Below, piece by piece: positions 43,780 to 55,851 of a stretch of 64,000 nucleotides of DNA. The notes below the pieces were generated by a model. That model searched no databases. It was not told where the DNA came from and was given only the letters and a program-made list of their open reading frames with translations. The position numbers were made by a program, and so were the translations under genes. Position 1 is the stretch's first letter. Each line of letters begins with the position of its first letter. Source of the DNA: Onchidella celtica (Eukaryota > Mollusca > Gastropoda > Systellommatophora > Onchidiidae); assembly GCA_963931925.1 (NCBI GenBank), contig OZ007583.1, positions 11,876,133-11,940,132 on the forward strand, in the 5' to 3' direction.

Positions 43780-44025
43780 ATGGCGTCACCTTGTAACGGT
43801 ATCTGGTATGCAGGCTGTGCCAGATGAACGGCTTTACTTCCTTGCGACAATTAACCGTCAATGATATTTTCAACTTTTTAAAACTTATTAGAACCCTCGC
43901 CGGACCTACGGAGCACGTGCCCTGAGCTTGAGGTCCCGTTTAATGTTGGGACAGGGAACAGTAGTAGGAGGAGGAACAAGAGAGGAAAGAGAGCCGGCCG
44001 GCGAAGACGATGTCACCGAGCAGGA

Positions 44026-45045
44026 ATGCGGCAACACGAAACGAAAGCCCAGCGGTTAGCCAAATACAATCTGCGACTCTGCTTCTGGAACTGCCGGAGC
44101 GCGCGCCAAAGGGGAGAAATTTTGGAACGCCTTGCGTATGACACAGACATCCTAGTCCAGCAGGAAACAAGATGCAGGGAAGAGAGTGGTCAGACCCGGG
44201 TCTGTGGATTTCAAGCCATCCACGAAGACGAAAAACATGGACAGGATATTTTGATCAGGGATGGTCTCACAGCAACTAACCTAGATCTGAAGAGGCACAC
44301 AACTGACAAACTTCAAGTGCATGGTGTCAAAATACAATATGCAAACTTCGCCATAAACATAGTCAATATATACGCTTGTAACAGCACGTTTACCCATACG
44401 GATGAGTGGAACGTCCTACAGGATATATGTTCCACTTTAAAAGGAGAGGTGATTTTGTGTGGTGACTTCAATGCTAGAATGCCACTATTGGGTAATTCAC
44501 CAACAAACCCCCAAGGAGAGGAGCTCGAAAATTGGTTGTTGGGCTCAGACTTGATCTGCATCAATGATGGCACAGCCACAAGGATTGCACAGAAGCCTGA
44601 AGAGACAGATGGCTGCATAGATCTCGCGCTAGTTACACCTCGACTTGCAGGACTGTGCAAATTCATAACATTTAGGAGCCATGCTGGTGATCATGTTCCC
44701 TGCATGGTCCTTATAAGGCAACAGAGAACACCAAAGGCCGAGCATAGGAGGAAGGCATTTAGATATCCCCGGCCATCAACTGAAGGAAAACTGTTGGACA
44801 GATTGCGCCAACAAAGGCACAAGAGAAATAGGAAGAGAAAGAGGACAGGATACAAGCAACCACCATGGTGGAATGATAAAGTAGATGAGGTATGGGCATA
44901 CAAGAGACAAGCGACAAAAATATGGCAAATGATGCGACAAAGTGTAACACACACAGTGGAAGAAGTTGAAACTGCTAAGGAAGAAATGAAAAGGGCAGTG
45001 CAAGATTTCAAGATAACAGCCAGGCAGGCCAAGAACGAACGATAG
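44026..45045 (+). pseudogene. LINE 2 endonuclease
   Basis: Motifs of the APE-like nuclease appear in order: LCFWNCRSAR, LVQQETRC (catalytic Glu), NIYACN, LCGDFNARMP (Asp/Asn), CIDLALVTPRL and AGDHVPCMV (Asp-His). All expected residues are present. A basic linker (KRNRKRKRTGYKQPPWWNDKV) leads towards the RT. The frame ends at TAG 45043-45045, and the same frame is open again immediately (EDFCSNVRN), so a single point mutation probably created the stop. The real start is upstream or uncertain. Confidence 0.85.
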
Positions 45046-45813
45046 GAGGACTTCTGCAGCAATGTACGGAATGACCGGGCGCTGGGAGAATTCTGGCCGC
45101 TACATAAACGTATGAGTAAGCGGGACACATCCACAGTAAGCAGGCAGATTAAGGCGGACAACGGGGTCATTCTGGATACAGCTGAAAATAAAGGACCAGC
45201 CTTTTTGGAGCGGTACATACAACAGACTGATCAGGGAAATTATGACGAAAGAGTCAGAATGAAAATGGAATTACAAGAACTCACTAATAGCACAGCATCC
45301 GTAATTACCTTTACAGTTGAAGGCATTAAGTCTATGTTGTCAGCCTCAAAAAACAATGCACCAGGACCCGATCAAATAGACTATAATCAGCTGAGGAGCT
45401 TGTCTGACGATGAACTGCAGGAACTAGCCGACTTGTATAATGAGAGTCTGATGCTGGGGGAGGTTCCCGAAGACTGGTTGCACAGCTACTTGGCAGTGAT
45501 ACCTAAGCCAGGCAGAGATCACACCAAACTAAATGGTTACCGAGTGATAACAATGCAAAACACAGTTGGCAAATTAATGGAGAAAATGGTTGCACAGATC
45601 CTTGCAGCTGACCTTGAGTATGGGGAGGCACTACCAGCGACCCTTGGAAGCTATAGAAAAGGAAAGCACACATGGGCAAATGCAGCAATTTTTGCTTATG
45701 ACACATATGAGGCATTTCAGCGAAAGGAAGAGACACTGGCTGTGGCAATAGACCTGGAAGATGCATATAACAGAGTATCATATGAGCGGCTCCTGAGCCT
45801 GCTGGTTGAATGA
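45046..45813 (+). pseudogene. LINE 2 RT, N-terminal half
   Basis: This lies in the same frame as the endonuclease after the TAG. It contains ASKNNAPGPDQIDYNQL, the VIPKPGRDHTKLNGYRVI block and VAIDLEDAYNRV (RT motif A with its Asp). It stops at TGA 45811-45813, where the matching text continues one frame over (DPYLVNWVASAL), marking a frameshift close to 45800. Confidence 0.85.
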
Positions 45814-47539
45814 TTGTGAGTTAGATCCATACCTGGTCAATTGGGTCGCAAGCGCCCTGATGAAACGCACAGTGGCATTACGTTTGGAGCAGTGGGTGTC
45901 AGAGCCAGTCACTATCACGCCAGGACTTCCACAGGGATCACCGCTATCTCCAGTTCTCTACAATATCTACACTAGTCGGCTAGCCAACATGGCCATTCCC
46001 AGGGGCAGAGTTCTTACATTTGCGGTTGATGCACTGTTATATACATCAGGCACAGAACGAAACGCCATGGTTGATGTTATGGGAGAAGCGTTGAATGAGG
46101 TTGACTCATGGTGTGAAGAGCACAATGCTGTGGTCAACCCTGCTAAAGCAGCAGCACTTTGGTGCTCACTAGACAATCACATAGTGCGGAAAAGCCTTGA
46201 ACCAGTGAGAATGGTAGGCGAAGTTGTCGAGCGTGTGACTGAACTTAAATACCTTGGAATAAAGTTTGACAGAACCCTCTGTTTTAAAGAGCACGTGAAC
46301 CACATAGTGAAGCGCTGTGCAAGTGGACTGGCTGCAGTAAAGACAACGGCCGCCCTCGGATTAGAACAGCGCCAATTGCTCATTCTTTTCAAAGCCACAG
46401 TGCTATCAGTCATCGACTATGGTCTGGGCATCGTCACAATTTCCAAGACACAGTTGACGAAATTGGAAAAGATTCAAAACACTGGAATGAGAATCATCCT
46501 TGGATGCACCCGTGACACCCCGATAGCAGCAATGAGATACATCCTCGGGCTCCCCAGTATTGAACAAAGGTACACACTAGCCCAGGTTAAGGCAATGTTT
46601 AGAGTGGCGAAAGACCAAAAACATCTGCTGCATGACCAGCTGAATGTCAGGAAAGGTAGTAGAATAAAGCGAGGCAGATCATGGTTGGCTGAAGCTGAGG
46701 CCACTGTACAAAAAGTGTGTGAACTTGACAATGTGCGAAGGGGTGAGGAGTATGTGAAAGTGGACGATAAGATGGCCCGCAGGTACACTAGAGTGGTCAT
46801 CACCATGGGCCGAGAATGCCGTGAGAGGGCTGCATGTGCCGTTAACGCGGACGTGCTGGAACTGGTGCACGAGAACAGCAGGACAGGAGATGCGGTACTG
46901 TATACAGATGGATCAGTCACTAGAGGAGAAAGATCTGGATGGGGTTACACGGTCAGCGTTGATGGCAGGACAGTGGCAGAAGATGGAGCTACATATCAAG
47001 TCACAACATCTTGTATGAAAATGGAGGAGGTAGCCGCTGAATACGCACTTGCATGGTTACAGAGGAGCACCCACACATGTGCCGTCATTGTGACAGATTC
47101 CCAGAGCATGCTCAGGAAAATAGAGACAGGATACCTCAAACCTGAATGGGTACAGTATCTGCACAACAGTAAACTGAAAAGGCTGACTTGGATTTTCTCC
47201 CCTGGACACGCTGGAGTATCTGGAAATGAGAGAGCGGATAAGCTTGCTGGTGAGGCCCCAATGCAAGGCTCTCTTAGTCTCGGGGAAAATGAAATTCTCG
47301 CAGCTTTGAGAGAAACAGCACCACAAGAAGACAGGGACACCATCGAACGTATAAAACTGTTTGGGCATCAGAGAGGCTGTGGAGTCAAGAGCCGGTTGTG
47401 TGGTACTGCAAGACGACTGTTCAATCAACATCTTACTGGAGTTGTTAGTGAGAAGACCTTGTCCGACATGATGGCGCGGAGAGCTGAGCACGTATGGGTG
47501 TGTCCCGAGTGCGAGGAGGCTGGTTCTACACCAAAGTAA
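45806..47539 (+). pseudogene. LINE 2 RT C-terminal half and RNase H
   Basis: It begins in the shifted frame with the RT motif B region (GLPQGSPLSPVLYN). Motif C, normally FADD, reads FAVD here: GTT at 46025-46027 replaces the first catalytic Asp codon. A thumb region with LKYLGIKFDRTL follows. RNase H is complete in sequence: Asp in YTDGSVTRG (residue 368 of this frame), Glu in KMEEVAAEYAL, Asp in VTDSQSM and the final Asp in GNERADKLAG. The C-terminus has a short CPEC motif before the stop. The altered motif C alone would be expected to abolish polymerase activity. Confidence 0.88.
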
Positions 47540-47603
47540 CCAAAGTAAGGACAGATACGTCCGCACATTAATTCTTTCCATTTTGTTCTTCGCAGTTCAC
47601 ATC

Positions 47604-47659
<56 letters not shown>

Positions 47660-47660
47660 T
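47604..47660. repeat. (CT)n microsatellite
   Basis: Nearly uninterrupted CT dinucleotides, directly after the LINE 2 region. Confidence 0.95.
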
Positions 47661-47802
47661 ATCTTTCGTTATCCCTTTTCTTTCATCGATTTCTCTCCTT
47701 ATACTCGTCTTTTCACTCCGGCTTTCCACAGATTTTTTTTTCTCCAACATTTCTCTCGCTCCGGCCAAAACAAAACAAAAAAACCTCAACATCATTCAGA
47801 GA

Positions 47803-47803
47803 G

Positions 47804-47859
<56 letters not shown>

Positions 47860-47901
47860 GTCTATCTATCTATCTATCTATCTACCTACCTACCTACCTA
47901 C

Positions 47902-47956
<55 letters not shown>

Positions 47957-47957
47957 C

Positions 47958-48006
<49 letters not shown>
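47803..48006. repeat. (TATC)n microsatellite
   Basis: About 200 bp of (TATC)n with a central CTAC variant block (47884-47904). Confidence 0.98.
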
Positions 48007-49173
48007 GTACACACAAATGCAACAGCTTACTCTGCTATCGGCATTTGCCCCGATCGACTGCATTGGCTGCTGGGACAAACACACACGACAACATCCCACG
48101 GGCTCCCCTGTGATTTCAGACTCGGGCTGTAGTTATCCCCACGCCCTCCCCTCATATTCCTAATCAAAAAGCTCCCGTGCTCGTGTAATCAACAGTCTGA
48201 CTCTTTATTCAGCCATCCGTCTATTCTTCCCGTCTATCCTCCCATCTCTCTATCTCCTGTCTGTGATTTATGAATGAGTTCATCCCCCTGGTGCCCCTTT
48301 TCTCAATGCAATTTACGGATTTTGCAGCCTGCTGTTGGTGTTTTGGCCTGTCTTTCCTTCATTTCCTTCAATCTACATTAAGGCTGACATTTCATTGTAC
48401 TGTACTAGTTTTTGTTTTCTCCTTCTGCGCCAATATAGCCGGATTTTCATTCTTAATTACATACAATGCCCCGCCTTCATGCCAGAACAGATATGTGTGT
48501 GTGTAGACTATCACGGTCTGTATATGTTTCGTTTTCAGAGTTTCTAAACTCACCACCACCAAAATAGTTCAATAATGCAGCATAAATTTCATCACGCTGG
48601 TAAAATTCTCAATTTTTGTTTTGTATGGGTCTGACCAGTTGGCATGGGCTACGATTTTGAGGGAGCCTCTTGCTCCTGGCAGGGGCAAAGGAAGGGATAA
48701 CCTTTGGTAAAGGATATTGATATGTAGCATCTGCAAGCTAGCCCTTGCCCTTCCCCGTTGCTTGTTATACTGGTGACTGAGCATGTGTTCACTTCTTTTT
48801 TCATTTTATTGTTGACGTTCGCCAGACTGAACTCCGTGACCTTGCCGTCCTTTCCTTGTGAGTAGTTGTTTTCCTCGCTCGGTTGTTGACTCTTTTCGTA
48901 AATATTAGTATATTCCTGAACGTTCCATAAAGGTGTGGAAGTAGATGTTTACGCCAGATTTGGCCTTGGGTGATGTAACCTGGTGACGTTTGATACGTGA
49001 TTGGTTAGTTTGTGTGTTTCGGGCGAGGGCAGAGGTTAGATTAATTTCGGGAATTTTCTACAGAAATATCTATATATATATATGGACCCATGTAAGGGGT
49101 TGGGTGGTGAGTAAGTGAGTTTTTCTTCTCGTGTGGCATAGGATATTTAGTTGTTCGCTGGTGCCTTCCTAGT
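48007..49173. other. No gene recognised; one repeat fragment
   Basis: 48575-48640 resembles the interior of the 22510-22762 element ('ATCACGCTGGTAAAATTCTC', 'GGGTCTGACC'). Otherwise only short ORFs. Confidence 0.5.
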
Positions 49174-49303
49174 ATTTTATTATTATTATCATTATTATCA
49201 TATTTTATATAGCGCATATCCATTTAAAATGCTCTATGCGCTTTACAGAAGAAACCTGTCAACCACAGGGCAGATTCTTTCTCTCTCCCTGTCTCGCTCA
49301 CTC

Positions 49304-49339
<36 letters not shown>

Positions 49340-49774
49340 AGATAGAAAATCGTGACGCAGCCTGTTAGGCGCAGTACACAACCCACAACAGTTCACAACT
49401 CACAACTCACAATACAAATAATATTTGAATATTTATTAATAATAATACATATTTAATAATGAATAATAAATTTTGTTGTTGCTGGTGGGGGGATAATATG
49501 GATAAATTTTAATTTATTAATTTCAATTTTGCCCGGGCAGCGGCCTATTTGGCCTCCTCTTTACGATTTCCAACCGCCAAGGTGTCTTTAACGTGCGCAA
49601 CGTGCACACGGGCCCTCCGAATTTTTCGTCCTTATCCGAGAAGACTAGGTACTCGATCCTATCCCCCAATAGGATCAGGGACTTGAAAATAGGAGAAAAA
49701 TCCCAATTTCCAACATGCCTGCACTGCCGGGTTTAGAGAGGCGAGCACCTTGCCTCTAGACCACCTTGTCCCAC
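49174..49774 (-). mobile_element. Long composite tRNA-derived SINE, copy 2 (reversed)
   Basis: Read on the minus strand it repeats copy 1 (34108-34778) module by module: tRNA-like head with the A-box GGTGGTCTAGAGGC, the same body, AT-rich spacer, fewer GTGAGTTGTGAACTG-type units, the same (GA)n patch, the GCGC...ATTTTAAATGGATATGCGC tail and a (TAA/ATT)n end. About 20 bp in the head, including most of the B-box, are missing relative to copy 1. It probably could no longer be transcribed by pol III. Confidence 0.85.
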
Positions 49775-51989
49775 ATTGTTCAGTATACAGTTATTAAACT
49801 TTAGTAATATTCAATCGATTGTCGGATCTCGTGTTTATTTTTTCTACAGCTGTAATAGTTTCGTTTTCTAAAGGGTTGTAGTTAGATCAACTAACTCCCT
49901 CCTACTATAACGTGCTAGAACAACATCCGCTGTTACATGATACAAGGGTGAATCTTCTAGCACAAAATATTCACATTTCAAAAGAACATTCATATAAGAT
50001 TATTACATGTAAAATACAGATAAATAAATTTTAATTACACAATGAGCAAAACCAACAGAAATACCGGATTAGCAGTTTAAATTAATGATGGCCTACATTT
50101 CGCGCCTGCCCCTGACCTGCTGTCAGCTTTGTATGGGCTTGCTTCTCGTTCTTTTAAAAATAATGTTCTTGCTTTGGAGGAGGACTGGGAGTAAACAATC
50201 ATGTTGCCAATCCTATATTATCTGCCAGAAGGAGAGTTGCATGTTAAGAAATTTTACATGAAAGAAACGTATTGGCTGGAAAAAACCCTTTTATCGTCTC
50301 TGTGGACCAGGGCATTGTACATCTCTCTATCCCCATTGACGCCAACCCAGAAACAGTCCCGCTACTGAAAACAACAAGAAGAGACAAGAGCAGAACACGC
50401 GTAGAAGCCCTTTACAAGGTTATGAAAACATCGAACAAAGGGAACAAGAAAGAGACGCCACTTTAGGTCTTATTGTTCCAACTCCACTTTTAACATAACT
50501 GCAACATTGGACGTTGAATGTTTGCGGATTTAGTATTACTAGTTGAGTTACCCGGCCCTGCCCGGGAGAAATATCTTTATTACTTATAATGATCTAGATC
50601 TAGGACACAAAGTAAAGTTCCTTCCACAGACTAAGAAATACAATGACAGAATCAGTAGCCTATCGACTCGGATTCCGCGCCAACTCTGAAGCTCGTTTAC
50701 CCGTTTTCGCTAAAGTGCAAAGTAGATCCATATTGTCGTTAATCCACAATTTTATTTTGCTTCCTTCAGCGAATGAACGATGAGGGAAACTGCGTCACGG
50801 CACTAAAAATAGATCATAATAGCGTGTCCCTGTTCTAAAAGCATGGAGTCGGGAGTGCTTGTTGCGAAACTTACGTGTGAATTATGCAAAATGCACAAAT
50901 TACCCACAGCTTGCAGCACTTTTATATTATCCCCTTACATCACAATACGTCCAGTTACAGTCGATGAGAATGCCTCCAGATTTTTGGAGCCCTCCCAAAA
51001 AGGGCCTTTGAGGGCAGAACTTTCACCCTTAGCTCCATCATAGTATGATGATAAGGAATTAAACTAAATCGGAACTATGAAACAGCTTGATAAGTGCCAC
51101 AGCGCCTTTTAAATAAATGTCAAAGGGTGCATCTATTATACCTCTTCACCATACTAAAGGATTCCTAGTTTTTTTTTTAGAAAATAGAGATAGAATGAAC
51201 AGGAATTAAGGTCGCCAAGAAAAGAAAGCACAACAAGAAAAGATAAGTGTAAATATCCAGTGCAATTAAGCGATGCTTGGAAAATGGAGCACAGAACATT
51301 GTAAACACAATTTCTTTTCCCATGTGTCGCAGTTGTAGATGGCTAAAATCGTCACAGTCGCAGTTTGAAAAAACATCAAAATCCAGCAAGATAATTTCGA
51401 TTAAATGAATAGAATACCTGAACGAAATAAACAAAAATAAATCTCAGTTTGAAAAAACAAAACCGAAACAAAGAAATGAGAAAAACACACAGCACTATAA
51501 TAACATTTCAATCACAATTCTGATGAAAAAAAAAAGCATCAGATTTTGAAAAACAACAGCAGCAAAAACCAACAAAAACAAACACAAATCAATGTCAAAA
51601 AGAAGCAACGTAATTTCCAACCATTAATCTACCGCCCCCAGGAAGAGAGCAAAATAATCTATTGAAGAGAGCTTCCTTTGTAACCTGGGTACACTCATAT
51701 GTGGAAGCATGCAAGGGTGGAATCAGAATTTCTCGCCTCCAGTCATCAGTCATCAGTAAACTGACTTCAGTGGACGTGGACGTTGATAAGCAACAAGACA
51801 TTTTGTGAGATTATTCCAGAGAATTTGCTTTGTTTCAATTATGTCCAGAAAAATCGCATGCACTTCCCTTCCCCAGTACACGACAGCTGGGCATGCTCAC
51901 ATGAAGACTGTGCAAAGGAGAACGAAGCATAATTATAGTCTTGAAACTTCCCACAAAAGTCGAAATAAAATCAGAGAGTATAGATTTAT
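49775..51989. other. No gene recognised; minor repeats
   Basis: 50540-50565 carries an ACCCGGCCCTGCCCGGG hairpin phrase also seen at 53245-53262. 51030-51050 matches 41661-41684. The rest is AT-rich DNA with short ORFs. Confidence 0.5.
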
Positions 51990-52290
51990 AGAGAGATCTC
52001 ACTTCCGCCAAATCACGAAACTAGGTCCAAACAAAATCCATGAAAGTGAAGAATTGAAAGCAACCTTTTCACCATAGATAGTGTGCATATCTGTTTACTG
52101 TGGTTTGTTCATATTTTTTGGCTGAATGAAACTATTTACAACCGTTTGTAAGCTCCTACGCCCTGTGGAAATGCACAAACAGATATTTTTTTACCTCAGC
52201 GACCTACTTTCCCCTCCATGCTAACAGTGATTTCGCAGAGCCTCCCATGTCTCGCAAGGCAAATCGACCAATACATACATTCTCTCTGAT
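51990..52290 (+). repeat. Dispersed repeat, third copy
   Basis: It matches the reversed 19500-19800 copy along its full length and 17523-17720 over its right two thirds. Ends near 'CATGTCTCGCAAGGCAAATCGACC'. Confidence 0.75.
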
Positions 52291-52849
52291 AAAACTCAAA
52301 ATTTCATTGGAACACAAACTTTGTGACGTAAAGTGAAACAAACCAATACTTACATTTTCAAGTGAAAACAACAGTTGAAAATTCCAGGATCATGAGGCAA
52401 CTGATAGCATTTATTTTACAGAGTACAACCACTGAAAGCTGAGTAAAAAATACACAATGGCTTCCCTGTTTATATCAACATCATTACCGAAACACACGAT
52501 GGGTTCGCGTGCGTCTTGTGCAGGGGTGCGCCATGGGGAGTTGATTACCTGCCTCATCACGCAAACACACCTTCCTTAAATAAATTACTTTTTATAACTG
52601 GAAATCAACGCACGAGCGTTTTTCTCTGTGGTTCTGTGGCTACCAAAAGATGAGGCTGTGTCTCGAACTCGGCAAGTACCATAGCTCGTTTCAAAATAAC
52701 CCGGGTGTTTTCTCACATATCTCATAAACGATTCCAACTAATTGTTTGTTTGTTTTTTTGAGAATCTGTATAAACCAGTTTGTCTTCACTGAATAACATG
52801 CTTGCGCATTTCCAGTTTTTTTAAAATCAAAACTCATTGTAAATATCGA

Positions 52850-53770
52850 TAACTAGATGACCTACCGGGCATTACCCGTAATAAACAATCATTTGCCCTC
52901 TCTCTCTCTCTCTTTCATATAATAAAAGTAATAAACTACAGTCTTGCTTCAGAACTCATGCGCACCAGAACACAACGCACCAAACTGAACGCTTAATACG
53001 GTTACTTTTTATGACACGCACGATACTGTACATTACGGAACAAGCATGCAAAAACACAGATGTTACATAGTATTCAACATTGTTATTTATTAAAAATACA
53101 TGCTTGAAGTCAACAACTTTTAATAATAGCCATCATCTTCCTTATCTCAATTGCCTCCTTCCTGCTAAATTTAAGGCCTGAAGAGTGTATAGTTTGGTCA
53201 GTTAGTCATGCCAAAGGTTGCAAGTTACTGAAATATATAATAGACTAGCTGAGTTGCCCGGCCCTGCCCGGGATAAATCGATTTATCAGTTTCAGTTCTG
53301 GGTGATTATTCTGGACCTGCTTCATTTTGCCTGTTCCTTTAGCTTTATTTTATTTTTGTTTGTTTGTTTGTTTTTAGGTATTTGCGCGTTGACATCCTGC
53401 GCATCCCGTCAGCATCCGTCAAATGGCAATGATTTGCGCACGGGTTAGTTTGTTTGTTAGTGAACACATCTCAGGAAGTGATAACGTCATGTGTAGGCGG
53501 AAGTGGGCTATTATTAGAAACATACATCAATATCTTATTGATCGTAAATTTCGGATCAAACGCTCTCGTGAATTTAGTCTTTAATTATAACCGCATTTAC
53601 CGATGAACTCAGAAATAACAAACGGTTTTATTTGTGTATAGCGATAGGAACAATGTTCGCTATCCCATAATTCTTTGTGCCAAATTTCAGGTCGGTGCGT
53701 TGTGTAGTTTCCGAGTCCATAGGACTATTAGGGGTTTTGTTGCAGCTTTATTATATAGATTGGTCAGAAC
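52850..53770 (+). repeat. Dispersed repeat with CCCGG-hairpin start
   Basis: A full-looking unit runs from ACTAGCTGAGTTGCCCGGCC at about 53244 to 'TTTTGTTGCAGCTTTATTATATAGATT' at about 53760, with 'GTGCCAAATTTCAGGTCGGT' and 'GTAGTTTCCGAGTC' just before the end. Related starts are at 50540 and 52855 (GACCTACCGGGCATTACCCG). Such units are typical of repeat 3' regions in invertebrate genomes (recall); class undetermined. Confidence 0.45.
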
Positions 53771-55596
53771 TGCAACCCACGGGCTGCTCAGGGTAATCAG
53801 AAATAAACAACCTTTCTCCGCCGTGTCTTCGTCTCCCTCCTCCTCGTCCAGTTTCAAATACCCAGGACAAACCCCCCTGACCAGTCTTTCCAAGGAAGTC
53901 CGCAGTGAGCTTCAAGTTCTCTGCTTATCTCCATAGTTTTTCCTCGTCACTGTTCTCAGTAGGTCCTGTTTCCGGTCTTAAAACAGAGCATTCCTGCAGC
54001 TTAATTTCTTCTGACTGAACAAGAAGAATGTTTTTAACCAATGAACAATGTTTTTAACCACGAAATCTTTCAGAGATATAAACCTCTTAATCAAAAATAC
54101 ATGTCCGTTTAATTGCAGAATTGTATTGTCTTTTGCAACAAATGCATGAGAGATACGATACACACAGACAGACACACAAATGCATATACATAGGAACGCC
54201 GGACGGAGAGAGGGGTAGATCGAAGAGACGGGCCAAGAGAGAAAGGAAATGAATGTTTACATTTTGATAGCACTTTCCACCCGCTGCAGTTTGGCATTCA
54301 TTTATTATTTATATGTTTGCTTTTTTTTTTTTTTACAGTTTTCTCCATCAATCTTACTCCTCTCTATATCACACACACACAGACTAACACACACAGAGTC
54401 TTCCTCCCCACTCTCTCTCTCTCTCTTCTATTTTTTCTCTAATTTCCCAGCCTAGCCCACTTTCTCTCTTCGCTATTCTTCTCAATCAAACTGTCTCTCA
54501 CTCTATCCGACTATTCTGTGAATCTGGGCATGTATACTATGCACCTCTTTTGTGTGTATCGCGTATCTCTGTGACACACACTGAGAAAATAAACAATTTT
54601 GCAATCAAAGGAACATGGAATTTGCTATTAAGAGGTGAATTGAGCAATGTGGAAGGTAAAGTTCAGCTAGCTGCACGAGCCTAGATCAAAATGAATTGCG
54701 GAAAAATGGTGTTTGCCTTTCATTACTGTAAAATTGCATTTCTAACCAATTATTTATACTAGCCGATTAGCGCAAGATAAATCTTGCAAATTAATTGTCT
54801 GTGTACCAAACCCAAACGTGTATCTAGATCCAGGCTACATCAAAACGGCATTTGGATTCTGTGCAAAGGCTAACAGAATTTACTGTTACACCACAATTTC
54901 AGGCAGAAATACACATATTTAGATGTGATAGCGTTGATTTTCGTCCACCAATGTGTGAAAGAGGTCACGGACGAAGTTTCCAAGCATGCTTTTCTACTCG
55001 ACGAAAATACGTTTCTATTTTTGAGGCTAAAAAAAAATTGCAAACAAATAATATTAAAGAGTGATTTTTGTCCAAAATGAATGTGTCCACGTAACTCATC
55101 ATCCAAAAGTAGGACAGTACACAGTTTCAGAGTTCTTGGCCACGTAGTTGCTAAGTTTTAGCTGGTTAAACGTTCACCCTCTAACTTCATTAAGTAAGAT
55201 TTACATAGAGTGTTAAAGAGAAAACAAATTAGTGAAAAGACAACAAATAACGCCAATTTTCATTATTTTTTTGTTGTTGTAATTATGACTAATTGATTTG
55301 CTTTTGAATGCAGGAATACAGTTATTTCGGTGGAATCGTTAAAGAAAAACTCGAGCGGGTTATTTTGAACTGAGCAATAACTATAACTAGCTATCTTGGT
55401 TTGGATCCTACCGATGAAGTGTAATCTGTGACTGAGTGGAATGACTCCAAACAGCTACTTTAATAGTAGTAGGCCTACTCATAGAATATTGCACATCACA
55501 GGAAATAGAGGAAGATAATAGAAAATCGTTTTTACCACGAGCAACCCTCAGCAACCCATTCTTGCTAGATCAGCTGTGTCATGTTCAGTTAAGGTT
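53771..55596. other. No gene recognised
   Basis: A (CA)n and (CT)n patch lies at 54370-54426. Otherwise AT-rich DNA with short ORFs only. Confidence 0.5.
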
Positions 55597-55851
55597 CCAT
55601 GACACGATGGTCTAGAGGCAAGGTACTCGGCTCTCATGGCGAAGGTACTGGGTTCGATCTCCGATAGAGGGCGGGGGGATTCCTATCCCTGATCCTATAG
55701 TAGGTAGGATCGAGCACCTAGTCTTCTTGGATAAGGACGAAAAACTCGGTCGGCCCGTGTGCACGGTGCGCACGGCAAAGACACTCTGGCAGCCAAACGT
55801 CCAGAAGAGCAGGCCGAACAAGGCCGCTGCCCAGCCAAAATTCTAAAAAAA
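55597..55851 (+). mobile_element. Shorter SINE related to the composite family
   Basis: A tRNA-like head with ATGGTCTAGAGGCAAGGTAC (A-box type, from 55607) and GGGTTCGATCTCC (55650-55662, near-consensus B-box), then the same body as the long SINEs: GTCTTCTTGGATAAGGACGA, GTGTGCACGGTGCGCACGG, CTCTGGCAG, GAGCAGGCCGAA. It ends soon after in an A-rich stretch and lacks the (GA)n module and LINE-like tail. Not a functional tRNA gene. Confidence 0.75.

Larger units (their letters stand above)
43576..47539 (+). mobile_element. Second LINE (endonuclease, RT, RNase H), decayed
   Basis: Ordered domains are APE endonuclease (44026-45045), RT (45112-45813, then 45806 onward in the next frame) and RNase H (about 46890-47250). 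The presence of RNase H after RT suggests an I/Nimb/Loa-type element rather than RTE; exact clade not determined. It ends shortly after a CPEC motif. No poly(A) or target duplication could be defined; a (CT)n tract begins at 47604. Confidence 0.8.
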
